NCBI GenBank assembly: GCA_938028745.1
Contig: CALIZL010000031.1
Span: 1-13,129, forward strand
Source: an uncultured Prevotella sp.
Lineage (GTDB): Bacteria; Bacteroidota; Bacteroidia; Bacteroidales; Bacteroidaceae
Direction of reading: 5' to 3'
Length of the DNA: 13,129 nucleotides
Shown here: positions 1 through 5,953 of the stretch, piece by piece
Layout of the letters: each line of letters opens with the position of its first letter
Position numbering within the stretch: the stretch's first letter is position 1
Position numbers and translations under genes: made by a program
Notes under the pieces: generated by a model
Told to the model about the DNA's origin: nothing
Database searches by the model: none
The model's input: the letters and a program-made list of their open reading frames with translations, nothing else

Positions 1-2
1 CG

Positions 3-95
3 AGAATTGGAAATCGCCAACACGGAGCTTTGAGCGAAGTGGAAAGGCAAAACGCACTTTTAGAAGAACGAAAAAAGAACCATTTAATATATTAA
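3..95 (+). CDS. possible C-terminal end of an upstream gene (partial)
   Basis: The reading frame is open from the window edge and gives about 30 residues ending in ...LEERKKNHLIY before TAA at 93-95. That stop overlaps the ATG of the next gene by one base (TAATG), a common arrangement for translationally coupled operon genes. The tail is charged and helix-like, with no recognisable domain. A second frame ends earlier, at TGA 31-33, after ...LEIANTEL, and could equally be the true tail of the upstream gene. In Bacteroidota, TonB-domain genes often follow BlaI/BlaR-type (M56 peptidase) genes, but nothing visible here proves that identity. Confidence 0.4.
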   Translation, partial: RIGNRQHGALSEVERQNALLEERKKNHLIY

Positions 96-616
96 TGAGT
101 ATGAAGAATAAGCAAAACACAAATTCGTTTGCAGGTTATAAGTACCTGCTTTTCGTGCCATTGGCTTTCGCCTTGGTGTTTATGAACAGTTGTAAGAGAA
201 AGACGAACGTGCAGAAACAAGTAATGGAGGGCACAAAAGTTGAAGTGAAAGCTGAAACAGGCGAGGACACAGCACAAATCAAGAGTGCCGAACCAACGGA
301 TAAGGTGTATCAGGTGGTTGAACAGATGCCTACTTTCAAGGGTGGAGATGCTGCACTGATGAAGTACCTTTCGGAGAACATCAAGTATCCCGAAGCTGCT
401 GAGAAAGCAGGAGAACAAGGCCGCGTTGTGGTTAGCTTTACAGTGGAGAAAGATGGGGCGGTAGCTGACGTAAAAGTAGCTAGGTCGGTAACTCCGACGC
501 TCGATGCAGAGGCGGTAAGGGTTATAAAGGCCATGCCCAAGTGGGTTCCTGGCAAACAAGACGACCAGTTAGTGCGCGTAAGGTATAACGTGCCTGTGTC
601 TTTCAAATTACAATAG
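95..616 (+). CDS. TonB C-terminal-domain protein 1, predicted lipoprotein
   Basis: This 173-residue protein has a lysine-rich N-terminus, a hydrophobic stretch at about 17-31 and a lipobox-like end with Cys33 (MNSC), so it is probably a lipoprotein. A charged linker (34-68) leads into a Bacteroidota-type TonB C-terminal domain (71-173): VVEQMPTFKGGDAAL, the KYP box at 97-99, QGRVVVSFTVEKDG, LDAEA, MPKWVPG and the closing PVSF strand. In classical TonB this domain contacts TonB-dependent outer-membrane receptors. Here the long proline-rich spacer is absent and no ExbB/ExbD gene is in the window. It is the most divergent of five tandem paralogues: it has Val where the others have Cys before EQMP. 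The first ATG at 95 was chosen because it overlaps the preceding stop; ATG at 101 is also possible. Confidence 0.88.
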   Translation: MSMKNKQNTNSFAGYKYLLFVPLAFALVFMNSCKRKTNVQKQVMEGTKVEVKAETGEDTAQIKSAEPTDKVYQVVEQMPTFKGGDAALMKYLSENIKYPEAAEKAGEQGRVVVSFTVEKDGAVADVKVARSVTPTLDAEAVRVIKAMPKWVPGKQDDQLVRVRYNVPVSFKLQ

Positions 617-635
617 CATACAGCTAGGCTGGCAA

Positions 636-724
636 CGTTGACGAGTTAATGGGTTGACAAGCGAATGTGGGGTTGGCTAGTGGTTTATTCCCCTCCTCCT
701 TGTTGGCTCGTTAACTTGTTAACG
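636..724 (+). repeat. 26-bp inverted repeat / RNA hairpin made of octamers
   Basis: Arms 636-661 and 699-724 pair along all 26 positions in + strand RNA: 19 Watson-Crick and 7 G-U pairs. The 37-base loop also offers GGGG/CCCC (669-672 with 690-693). It begins 19 bases after the stop of TonB protein 1. Each arm is a run of the degenerate octamer seen elsewhere in the window (GTTGACGA-like on one side, AACTTGTT-like on the other). There is no U-tract after the stem, so it is not a textbook intrinsic terminator. It could attenuate read-through, or protect the 3' end of the message. Confidence 0.75.
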
Positions 725-798
725 AAATGGCTTTTAGCATTTTAAAGGCTGGTTATGCCGTTTACTTAACGAGATGATACGTTGCATCTAACAAATAA

Positions 799-1284
799 AT
801 GCGTATGAAGAATAAACAAACGCCCAAATTGTTTGCAGGCTTTAAGTGCCTGCTTTTCGCTATTTCGACCCTTGTATTGTTGGTTATTGTCTTCGCTCCT
901 GCAAGGGCGAACGTACAGAATAAAAAGGTGAAGAAAGCCCAAACGCATAAGGACACCACCACAGACGATAAGGTTTACGATGTGTGTGAGCAGATGCCTA
1001 TCTACGAAGGCGGTGATGCAGCACTGTTGAAATACCTTGGAGAAAACTGGAAACTCCCTGATGAGTATAAGGAAAGAGGGATACAAGGGCGTATGGTGGT
1101 TGGTTTTATCGTTGAGAAAGACGGATCTCTCACTAACGTTAAGGTGTTACGGGCGGTGGATATAGCCCTTGATGCCGAGGTATTAAGGGTGGTTAAGGGC
1201 ATGCCTAAATGGATTCCTGGTAGGCATAATGGGCAACGTGTGCGCGTAAGATACCTACTGCCCACACATATATGTTTGCAATAG
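799..1284 (+). CDS. TonB C-terminal-domain protein 2, secreted, degenerate
   Basis: A 161-residue paralogue. A basic N-terminus (KNKQ) and hydrophobic core (about 18-33) end in APARANVQ, a plausible signal peptidase I site, so a soluble periplasmic protein is predicted. The C-terminal domain starts at KVYDVCEQMP (58-67) and keeps GGDAALLKYL, IVEKDGSL, LDAE and MPKWIPG. Two hallmarks are altered: the YP box reads KLP (85-87), and the final PVSF strand reads LPTHICLQ. The frame is intact and the length is normal, so it drifted by substitution rather than truncation. Its 110-140 region is almost identical to protein 3, suggesting recent duplication or gene conversion. No clear TAnnTTTG promoter lies just upstream, so it may depend on read-through from gene 1. 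It may be losing receptor-binding function. Confidence 0.85.
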   Translation: MRMKNKQTPKLFAGFKCLLFAISTLVLLVIVFAPARANVQNKKVKKAQTHKDTTTDDKVYDVCEQMPIYEGGDAALLKYLGENWKLPDEYKERGIQGRMVVGFIVEKDGSLTNVKVLRAVDIALDAEVLRVVKGMPKWIPGRHNGQRVRVRYLLPTHICLQ

Positions 1285-1307
1285 GTACTATTATATCTTT
1301 TTTATCC

Positions 1308-1338
1308 TTGCTTATCACCAAATAATTCAATATCTTTG
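1308..1338 (+). promoter_or_regulatory. Bacteroidota sigma-ABfr-type promoter of TonB gene 3
   Basis: A -33 element TTG (1308-1310) lies 20 bases from a perfect -7 element TATCTTTG (1331-1338), so transcription should start near 1345. The leader to the ATG at 1390 is about 45 bases. This promoter and leader are nearly copied upstream of TonB gene 4. Confidence 0.75.
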
Positions 1339-1389
1339 TAAAGCAATGGTAATGCAAGACAGCTGTAACGTATAACCATTTAAATAATC

Positions 1390-1884
1390 ATGAGTATGAA
1401 TAACAAACAAACCCCTAATCTGTTTTCAGGCTTTAAGTGCCTGCTTTTTGCTATTTCGGCCCTTGTATTGTTGGTTGTTGTCTTCGCTCCTGCTGGGGCG
1501 AACGCGCAGAATAAAAAGGTGGAGAAAGCCCAAACGCATAAGGACACCACCACAGACGATAAGGTGTACGAGGTGTGTGAGCAGATGCCCACCTACGAAG
1601 GCGGTGATGCAGCACTGTTGAAATACATTACGGATAGTGTGAAGTATCCCGAATTGGCTAAGAAACATGGGGTGCAAGGGCGCGTTGTAATAGGCTTTAT
1701 TGTCGAGAAAGACGGCTCTCTCACTAACGTTAAGGTGTTACGGGCGGTTGATAGAGCCCTTGATGCCGAGGCTTTAAGAGTGGTTAAGGGCATGCCCAAA
1801 TGGATTCCTGGTAGGCAAAATAAGCAACGTGTGCGCGTGAAATATAACGTACCTGTATCTTTTAGGCTGGAAACAATGGAGTGA
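1390..1884 (+). CDS. TonB C-terminal-domain protein 3, secreted
   Basis: This 164-residue paralogue has a basic start, a hydrophobic core at about 17-33 and APAGANAQ, giving an AxA signal peptidase I site around residues 37-39. A short Lys/Thr-rich linker (41-57) precedes an intact TonB C-terminal domain: KVYEVCEQMPTYEGGDAAL, KYP at 85-87, VQGRVVIGFIVEKDGSL, LDAEALRVV, MPKWIPG and NVPVSF near 154-159. It lacks a retained membrane anchor and a Pro-rich spacer, so it is not a classical energy-coupling TonB. It is more likely a periplasmic receptor-binding or decoy-like domain, which is inference. It is the best preserved copy, has its own promoter, and ends with four extra residues (ETME) compared with its relatives. 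ATG 1390 was chosen over ATG 1396 because the MSMNNKQ start is shared with gene 4. Confidence 0.88.
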   Translation: MSMNNKQTPNLFSGFKCLLFAISALVLLVVVFAPAGANAQNKKVEKAQTHKDTTTDDKVYEVCEQMPTYEGGDAALLKYITDSVKYPELAKKHGVQGRVVIGFIVEKDGSLTNVKVLRAVDRALDAEALRVVKGMPKWIPGRQNKQRVRVKYNVPVSFRLETME

Positions 1885-1936
1885 ATGACTGGCGGCTTAA
1901 CGAAATGATGTGCTAATTGGGGGGTGATTACAGGTT

Positions 1937-2012
1937 GAAAGTAGGCAGGTTGGTAATAGAACGACCGAAAACCGACGACTAAGTCTGTCTGTTTGTCAAC
2001 CCACCTACTTGC
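1937..2012 (+). repeat. inverted repeat between TonB genes 3 and 4
   Basis: Arms 1937-1956 and 1993-2012 can pair with 9 bp (1948-1956 with 1993-2001, two G-U) and 7 bp (1939-1945 with 2004-2010), separated by a 2x2 internal mismatch of C/A and A/C. The loop is 36 bases. The right arm reads as octamer-family units (AACCCACC and neighbours). It ends about 20 bases before the -33 element of the gene 4 promoter, so it sits exactly at the boundary between transcription units. Confidence 0.55.
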
Positions 2013-2031
2013 TAATTTGCCTATTTTATCC

Positions 2032-2062
2032 TTGCTTATCATCCAAGAAATTAATATATTTG
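2032..2062 (+). promoter_or_regulatory. promoter of TonB gene 4
   Basis: TTG (2032-2034), a 20-base spacer, then TATATTTG (2055-2062). The TTATCCTTGCTTATCA context around the -33 element is the same as upstream of gene 3. The stretch from about 2089 to the start codon and the first codons is nearly identical to that of gene 3. Confidence 0.75.
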
Positions 2063-2113
2063 CAAACTGACAGCAATGCAAGTTAGCTGTAACGTATAAC
2101 CATTTAAATAATC

Positions 2114-2602
2114 ATGAGTATGAATAACAAACAAACACCTAATCTGTTTGCAGGCTTTAAGTGTCTGCTTTTCGCGGTATTGGCCATCACTTTGGCTGTT
2201 CTTCTTGTTCCTGCTAGGGCGAACGCGCAGGATAAGAAGGAGAAGGGGAAGACCACGCAAACGCAGAAGGACACCACCACAGACGATAAGGTTTACGATG
2301 TGTGTGAGCAGATGCCCACCTACAAAGGAGGGGAAGAGGCAATGATGAGATTTCTTTCGCAGGTAACAAGGTATCCACAACGGGCCCAAGATTTCGGCAT
2401 ACAAGGCTGTGTTGTGGTTGGCTTTATCGTTGAGAAAGACGGGTCGCTAAGCGACTTTAAGTTCATACAGCGGGTGGACCCTGAACTTGATGACGAGGCT
2501 TTAAAGACTGTAAAGGCTATGCCTAAGTGGAATCCAGGTAAACACAACGGTAAAAATGTACGCGTGAGGCATAGTGTACCCGTTAGTTTTAAGCTTATAT
2601 AA
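2114..2602 (+). CDS. TonB C-terminal-domain protein 4, secreted
   Basis: A 162-residue paralogue with an N-terminus (MSMNNKQTPNLF) identical to gene 3. Its hydrophobic core is followed by VPARANAQ, so a signal peptidase I substrate is predicted. The linker (40-58) is rich in Lys/Thr/Gln. The C-terminal domain has VCEQMPTYKGG, RYP at 86-88, IQGCVVVGFIVEKDGSL, LDDEAL, MPKWNPG and SVPVSFKLI. It differs from gene 3 in the region between GG and the YP box (EEAMMRFLSQVT) and carries a second cysteine (QGC, about 99), which with Cys63 could form a disulfide. Its own promoter lies 52 bases upstream. The domain body has diverged from gene 3 far more than the promoter and leader, which suggests gene conversion or selection on the 5' part. 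Confidence 0.88.
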   Translation: MSMNNKQTPNLFAGFKCLLFAVLAITLAVLLVPARANAQDKKEKGKTTQTQKDTTTDDKVYDVCEQMPTYKGGEEAMMRFLSQVTRYPQRAQDFGIQGCVVVGFIVEKDGSLSDFKFIQRVDPELDDEALKTVKAMPKWNPGKHNGKNVRVRHSVPVSFKLI

Positions 2603-2731
2603 ATGAGGTGCGAACCAGCGGTTGACTTCTCAACTAACCAACTTCCATCGCCTGTCGTGCGATAAATCTCTCTGCATGTTAGTCAAATTCCATGTTAGAT
2701 AACCTCAATACACAATCACAAAAATAGAAGA

Positions 2732-3217
2732 ATGAAGATGAAGAACAAGCAAGCCTGCAAGCGGTTAGTAGGCTTTGATTGTCGGCTTTTTGCCGTATTG
2801 GCCTTTGCCTTTATGGCTGTTGTCTTCGCGCCAGCAAGGGCGAATGCGCAGAGAAAAGTGCGAAATAAGTACGTACAACCCAAGCGGATTGAGGTAGACA
2901 ATAAGGTTTACAATGTATGCGAGTTGATGCCATGCTTTAAAGGAGGCGATGCAGCACTGCTGCAATATCTTGGTAAGACGGCCAGATACCCTCAATCGGC
3001 GCAAAAAATCAAAAAGGAAGGGTGCGTAATCGTTAGTTTCATTGTAGAAAAAGATGGTTCGCTGTCTGACTTTAAGGTTGAACGAGCGGTGGATGCAGCC
3101 CTTGATGCCGAGGCTTTGCGCGTGATGAAGGCCATGCCTAACTGGTTGCCAGGCCAACAAGACGGCAGATTTGTACGCGTGAGGTATAGTGTGCCTTTGA
3201 GATTTAAGCTGAACTAA
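2732..3217 (+). CDS. TonB C-terminal-domain protein 5, secreted
   Basis: A 161-residue paralogue starting MKMKNKQ, with a hydrophobic stretch (about 19-33) and APARANAQ cleavage site. The linker (41-57) is basic and differs from genes 2-4, lacking the Thr-Thr-Thr-Asp-Asp run. The C-terminal domain reads KVYNVCELMPCFKGGDAALLQYL, RYP at 85-87, EGCVIVSFIVEKDGSL, LDAEALRVM, MPNWLPG and SVPLRFKLN. It has three cysteines in the domain (about 63, 68 and 98), the most of the five. No TAnnTTTG promoter was seen in the 129-base spacer upstream, which holds a small GTTGA-CTTC-TCAAC hairpin (2621-2634) and a CATGTTAG direct repeat. It is the last + strand gene before the convergent GH25 operon. Confidence 0.86.
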   Translation: MKMKNKQACKRLVGFDCRLFAVLAFAFMAVVFAPARANAQRKVRNKYVQPKRIEVDNKVYNVCELMPCFKGGDAALLQYLGKTARYPQSAQKIKKEGCVIVSFIVEKDGSLSDFKVERAVDAALDAEALRVMKAMPNWLPGQQDGRFVRVRYSVPLRFKLN

Positions 3218-3227
3218 AAACAGATAA

Positions 3228-3355
3228 GGGCCGTAACGCTGTTGCCAGTGGACGAGTTTGCAAGTTGACAAGTTGACAAATTAACGAGTTAACAAGTCGA
3301 CAAATTAAACGGGTTGACAAGTTTATAAGCCAGCAAATGGCTCTGCTTACGGCCT
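3228..3355. repeat. convergent intergenic octamer array with outer inverted repeat
   Basis: Between the ends of two convergent genes, about nine octamers run from roughly 3249 to 3325. On the - strand they read AACTTGTC, AACTTGTC, AATTTGTC, AACTCGTT, GACTTGTT, AATTTGTC and similar, with one 9-base unit. They are bracketed by GGCCGTAA (3229-3236) and TTACGGCC (3347-3354), an 8-bp inverted repeat plus one G-T, and by a small AGCCA/TGGCT hairpin (3328-3342). The position suits a bidirectional 3'-end element, but there is no clean U-tract for either strand. Confidence 0.6.
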
Positions 3356-3442
3356 ATTGTCACTCCATAAACTTACTCACTTATAACCTTAGCAACTAAA
3401 TTCCCACAAAAACAAGGTCTAAACATCACACTAAATGCCCAT

Positions 3443-4672
3443 TTACAACTTCGCCTTAAACTCGTCGAACACCTCTTTATAGCCATTAAACACGTTAATG
3501 TCTACCTCGCCTTGTATGCCTTGCACGCGACCGTCGGGGCATAGCTGCCAATACACCAGGTGCACGTCGGGTTTGTATTCGCCATAACGCGCAATCCAAA
3601 TGTCGTAGTCGCGCTTGATGTCGGGAGCCAGTGGCAAGTAACGATTAACAAACTGCTGACTGATATAAAGTATGGGGCGTTTGCCCGTTCGTTGCTCTAC
3701 AATAGTGAGCCAAGTGCGAACAGCTTTGAAGAGAACCTCAGCACCACCCATCTTGGCAATCTGCTGCGGACTGGGTTCCACATCGAGAACAGGCGGAAAA
3801 TCGCCTTTCGATATGTGCGAATGGCGTAAGAAATGGGCCGCCTGAGCCGCAGCAGGCGAGTAAATGGAGAAGAAATGATAAGTGCCAACGCTGAAACCGT
3901 GGGCGCGAGCTTGCTTATAGTCGGCCTTGTAAAAGGGATTGAGCAACGATTTGCCCTCGGTACTCTTGATATAAATAAACGATATGGGGTAGTTTACCTG
4001 CCCATGAATGGCTTTTCGGCTAGCCGTTCCCAAGTGAATGATGCGCAATTGGTTCCATTTGATGGGATGTACGCGCTTGTTGATGACGTGTTGGTATTTT
4101 GAAATGTCGATACCATAGATGCGTTCGGTGGTATAAGTAAGGCGTTCGCCCAGATATTGGCCTGCTTTCCATTCGCCAACCTTCACTTTGGGCTGCGCAG
4201 TAAGGGCAAATCCCTTACCTGTTTGGGCATCGTTTTCCCAATGTCCTTCGTAGTGGCTGCCGTCGTTGCCCGTATATTCGCCGTGTCCGCTGGCCATCAT
4301 CTTGCTGTTAAAGCTGCCCACGTACACACCTGCGGCCTCTTCGCGAGTGCCACTCACCAGCGTGTCGGCATTCCAACGTCCCGTAATTTTCCGCCCTTTG
4401 CTGTCGTGTGCCGTGCCCATTCCCTGCCGCTTTCCTTCCTTCCACTGTCCAGCATACACCACGCTATCTTTCAGCCACAACACGCCATAGCCATGACTGC
4501 GGCCACGAAGTACCGTGCCTTGGTAGCAAAGGTCGCCTTCTTGTTGCAACACCTGCGCCGTTCCGTCGCCGTTAAGCGTGTTTTTCTCGAAGTGGCAAGC
4601 CCCGAAAAGGCCCCCGACCAGCAATGCCGAGAGCCAAAGAAAACGTTTAGGATGGTTTATTTTTCGTTCCAT
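3443..4672 (-). CDS. MORN-repeat / GH25 lysozyme lipoprotein
   Basis: This 409-residue protein starts with a signal peptide ending in LFGAC (Cys26), a good lipobox. Residues about 47-175 hold MORN-type repeats: CYQGTVLRGRSHGYG, YAGQWKEGKRQGMG, YVGSFNSKMMASGHG, YEGHWENDAQTGKG and a weaker VGEWKAG. The rest (186-409) is a glycoside hydrolase family 25 muramidase: YGIDISKYQ (Asp189), FIYIKSTEG, YHFFS, PPVLDVEPS with the D-x-E pair Asp297/Glu299, YISQQF, DIWIARYG, YWQL and VDINVFNG (Asp391). All expected acidic residues are present, so it should cleave the beta-1,4 MurNAc-GlcNAc bond of peptidoglycan from a membrane-anchored position in the periplasm. Its ATG overlaps the end of the upstream gene by 16 bases, implying translational coupling. 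Whether MORN positions the enzyme at membrane or septum is inference. Confidence 0.92.
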   Translation of the reverse strand: MERKINHPKRFLWLSALLVGGLFGACHFEKNTLNGDGTAQVLQQEGDLCYQGTVLRGRSHGYGVLWLKDSVVYAGQWKEGKRQGMGTAHDSKGRKITGRWNADTLVSGTREEAAGVYVGSFNSKMMASGHGEYTGNDGSHYEGHWENDAQTGKGFALTAQPKVKVGEWKAGQYLGERLTYTTERIYGIDISKYQHVINKRVHPIKWNQLRIIHLGTASRKAIHGQVNYPISFIYIKSTEGKSLLNPFYKADYKQARAHGFSVGTYHFFSIYSPAAAQAAHFLRHSHISKGDFPPVLDVEPSPQQIAKMGGAEVLFKAVRTWLTIVEQRTGKRPILYISQQFVNRYLPLAPDIKRDYDIWIARYGEYKPDVHLVYWQLCPDGRVQGIQGEVDINVFNGYKEVFDEFKAKL

Positions 4673-5664
4673 AGCATTTGGGCGATGATGTTGCGAGGCA
4701 CGATACCTGCGCCGTTATACACTCCAACGAAACGTCCCCACGCACTGAACACGGGCGAACCTGCTTGTCCCAGCGCGGCGTGCATGCGCAGGCAGCTATC
4801 CGTTTCCACACTGGCCGCCCATACGGCAGCACTGTCTTTAACCGTGGCCAATGGATCTAAGCCCAGCCCAGGCACACTTGCCACGCGCACTTCGCCTGCT
4901 GCCGACATGCCCCAAGGCAAGGCCGAAAGCGCATTTGCGCGCCAAGGCTTACTCTCGTTTGTGGTTTGTAGCAGGCACAAGCCCCATTGTTGGTCTTCGC
5001 GCAAACATTTGGCAGCGATGCTCTTGCCGTCGAAAAGCAGGGCATAACGCGTGTGGCGCAACACCCGCGGTTGCTTTTCCTTACACAACAGAGCAAGCCT
5101 TTTGCTCACCTTTTGCACCTCGGCCAACCGCGTTTTCAGCTTATGGGCGTAAGCCAAAACGGCCGTATAGCCTTCGTCTTGCATGCCGTGCACCTTCATA
5201 TAGTAGTTGATTTCCTTCACTTCTCGTTTCAGTTGTTTTTCTTGTGCAAGCAGTTTGCCCAATGTTTTCTGCACCATCGTGTTCACATCGGTGGGCAATT
5301 TCCCCTTATCAGCTGTGCCATGAGGCATGGCAGCGACAACTCTACCACTGCACGAGGGCAGCAATGCAAACCTGTTAACCCAAAATCCAGAGGTGAGATG
5401 GGGTGCTTTAAGTAAGTCTGTGGGGCTTGTTGCTGCCTTGGCGAAAGTGCTATCGGGAGCTACTTCGGCAAAAAAAACCACTCTGTCGGCCCCTGTACCC
5501 ACGGTGTACCACAGGTTGCTCTGCACAACCACAACGCTATTGCGCATCTGCCGTTGCGAAGAGAAACAGCACATTACGGCATAAACCAGCGCGCCAACCA
5601 ACAGCACGGCGGCCACAAGGCTCCACGCCATGCCCTTGCTCATCCTTCTTTTCTTTCTTTTCAT
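4657..5664 (-). CDS. membrane-anchored trypsin-fold-like protein, probably inactive
   Basis: This 335-residue protein has a very basic N-terminus (MKRKKRRMSK) and one membrane helix (about 13-32), so the bulk should be periplasmic. The segment 91-116 (TSGFWV...VVAAMPHG) resembles the N-terminal barrel of trypsin-like proteases around the catalytic His. A helical, Lys/Leu-rich, possibly coiled-coil insert spans 130-195. The C-terminal part 226-320 has WGLCLLQ, where a D-L-A-L-L motif would carry the Asp, and GQAGSPVF...RFVGVYNGAG, which aligns with GDSGGPV...VGI. In that alignment the Ser is Ala301 and the Asp is Gly228, so it looks like a pseudoprotease; the family assignment is by motif only. 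It is the first gene of an operon with the GH25 lipoprotein (16-base overlap) and may act as its binding partner or regulator. ATG 5664 was chosen; Met8 (5643) is an alternative start. Confidence 0.78.
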   Translation of the reverse strand: MKRKKRRMSKGMAWSLVAAVLLVGALVYAVMCCFSSQRQMRNSVVVVQSNLWYTVGTGADRVVFFAEVAPDSTFAKAATSPTDLLKAPHLTSGFWVNRFALLPSCSGRVVAAMPHGTADKGKLPTDVNTMVQKTLGKLLAQEKQLKREVKEINYYMKVHGMQDEGYTAVLAYAHKLKTRLAEVQKVSKRLALLCKEKQPRVLRHTRYALLFDGKSIAAKCLREDQQWGLCLLQTTNESKPWRANALSALPWGMSAAGEVRVASVPGLGLDPLATVKDSAAVWAASVETDSCLRMHAALGQAGSPVFSAWGRFVGVYNGAGIVPRNIIAQMLWNEK

Positions 5665-5712
5665 TGTTCCGGTCTTAGGCGTTTTTCCCGCCTATGTTGT
5701 CGATTATCGGTG

Positions 5713-5743
5713 CAAAGTTAATCTAAAAATCCTAATCTTGCAC
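5713..5743 (-). promoter_or_regulatory. promoter of the protease-like/GH25 operon
   Basis: On the - strand a perfect -7 element TAACTTTG occupies 5720-5713, about 48 bases before the start codon. At the right distance (20 bases) the -33 position reads GTG instead of TTG, so that half is weak. Confidence 0.55.
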
Positions 5744-5762
5744 ACCCCCACTCGCGAAAAAA

Positions 5763-5783
5763 TGTACACCTGCAAGATGTACA
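5763..5783. promoter_or_regulatory. paired TGTACA palindromes between divergent genes
   Basis: Two copies of the self-complementary hexamer TGTACA (5763-5768 and 5778-5783) lie 15 bases apart centre to centre, just upstream of the - strand promoter and about 80 bases upstream of the + strand -7 element. The arrangement looks like an operator for a dimeric regulator, but no regulator gene is in the window. Confidence 0.3.
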
Positions 5784-5861
5784 ACGCATGCACACGCAAT
5801 CGTTTGCATTATTTTTTGCACATATCTATAGGTGTCACATGCCATTTTCGACATTTTATTT

Positions 5862-5869
5862 TATCTTTG
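5862..5869 (+). promoter_or_regulatory. -7 element of the GH97 gene
   Basis: TATCTTTG is a perfect Bacteroidota -7 sequence 84 bases before the GH97 start codon. A convincing TTG is not present at the -33 position (ATG at 5839-5841), so an activator may be needed. The predicted transcription start is near 5876. Confidence 0.55.
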
Positions 5870-5953
5870 CAAAAGGAACAGGTGTGCGAAACGAGCGCGC
5901 GTTTCCTTGTTGTTCCACCTTTATGACACGTTTATTCAATAACTAACAACAAT

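Noticed and set aside
92..559. 155-codon - strand frame opposite TonB gene 1
   Set aside because: Antisense shadow of a gene with clear family motifs; similar shadows recur opposite each paralogue.
636..724. Classical Rho-independent terminator after TonB gene 1
   Set aside because: The stem is long and fully paired but is followed by AAATGGC, with no run of T.
2621..2634. GTTGA-CTTC-TCAAC hairpin as a terminator after TonB gene 4
   Set aside because: The stem is only five base pairs with no U-tract, too weak to call.
95..3217. Classical TonB energy transducers
   Set aside because: No retained membrane anchor is evident in genes 2-5, there is no Pro-rich spacer and no ExbB/ExbD is adjacent; only the C-terminal domain is supported.
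4157..5047. 296-codon + strand open frame over the protease-like and GH25 genes
   Set aside because: It is antisense to two well-supported overlapping genes, has low-complexity composition and shows no recognisable domain.
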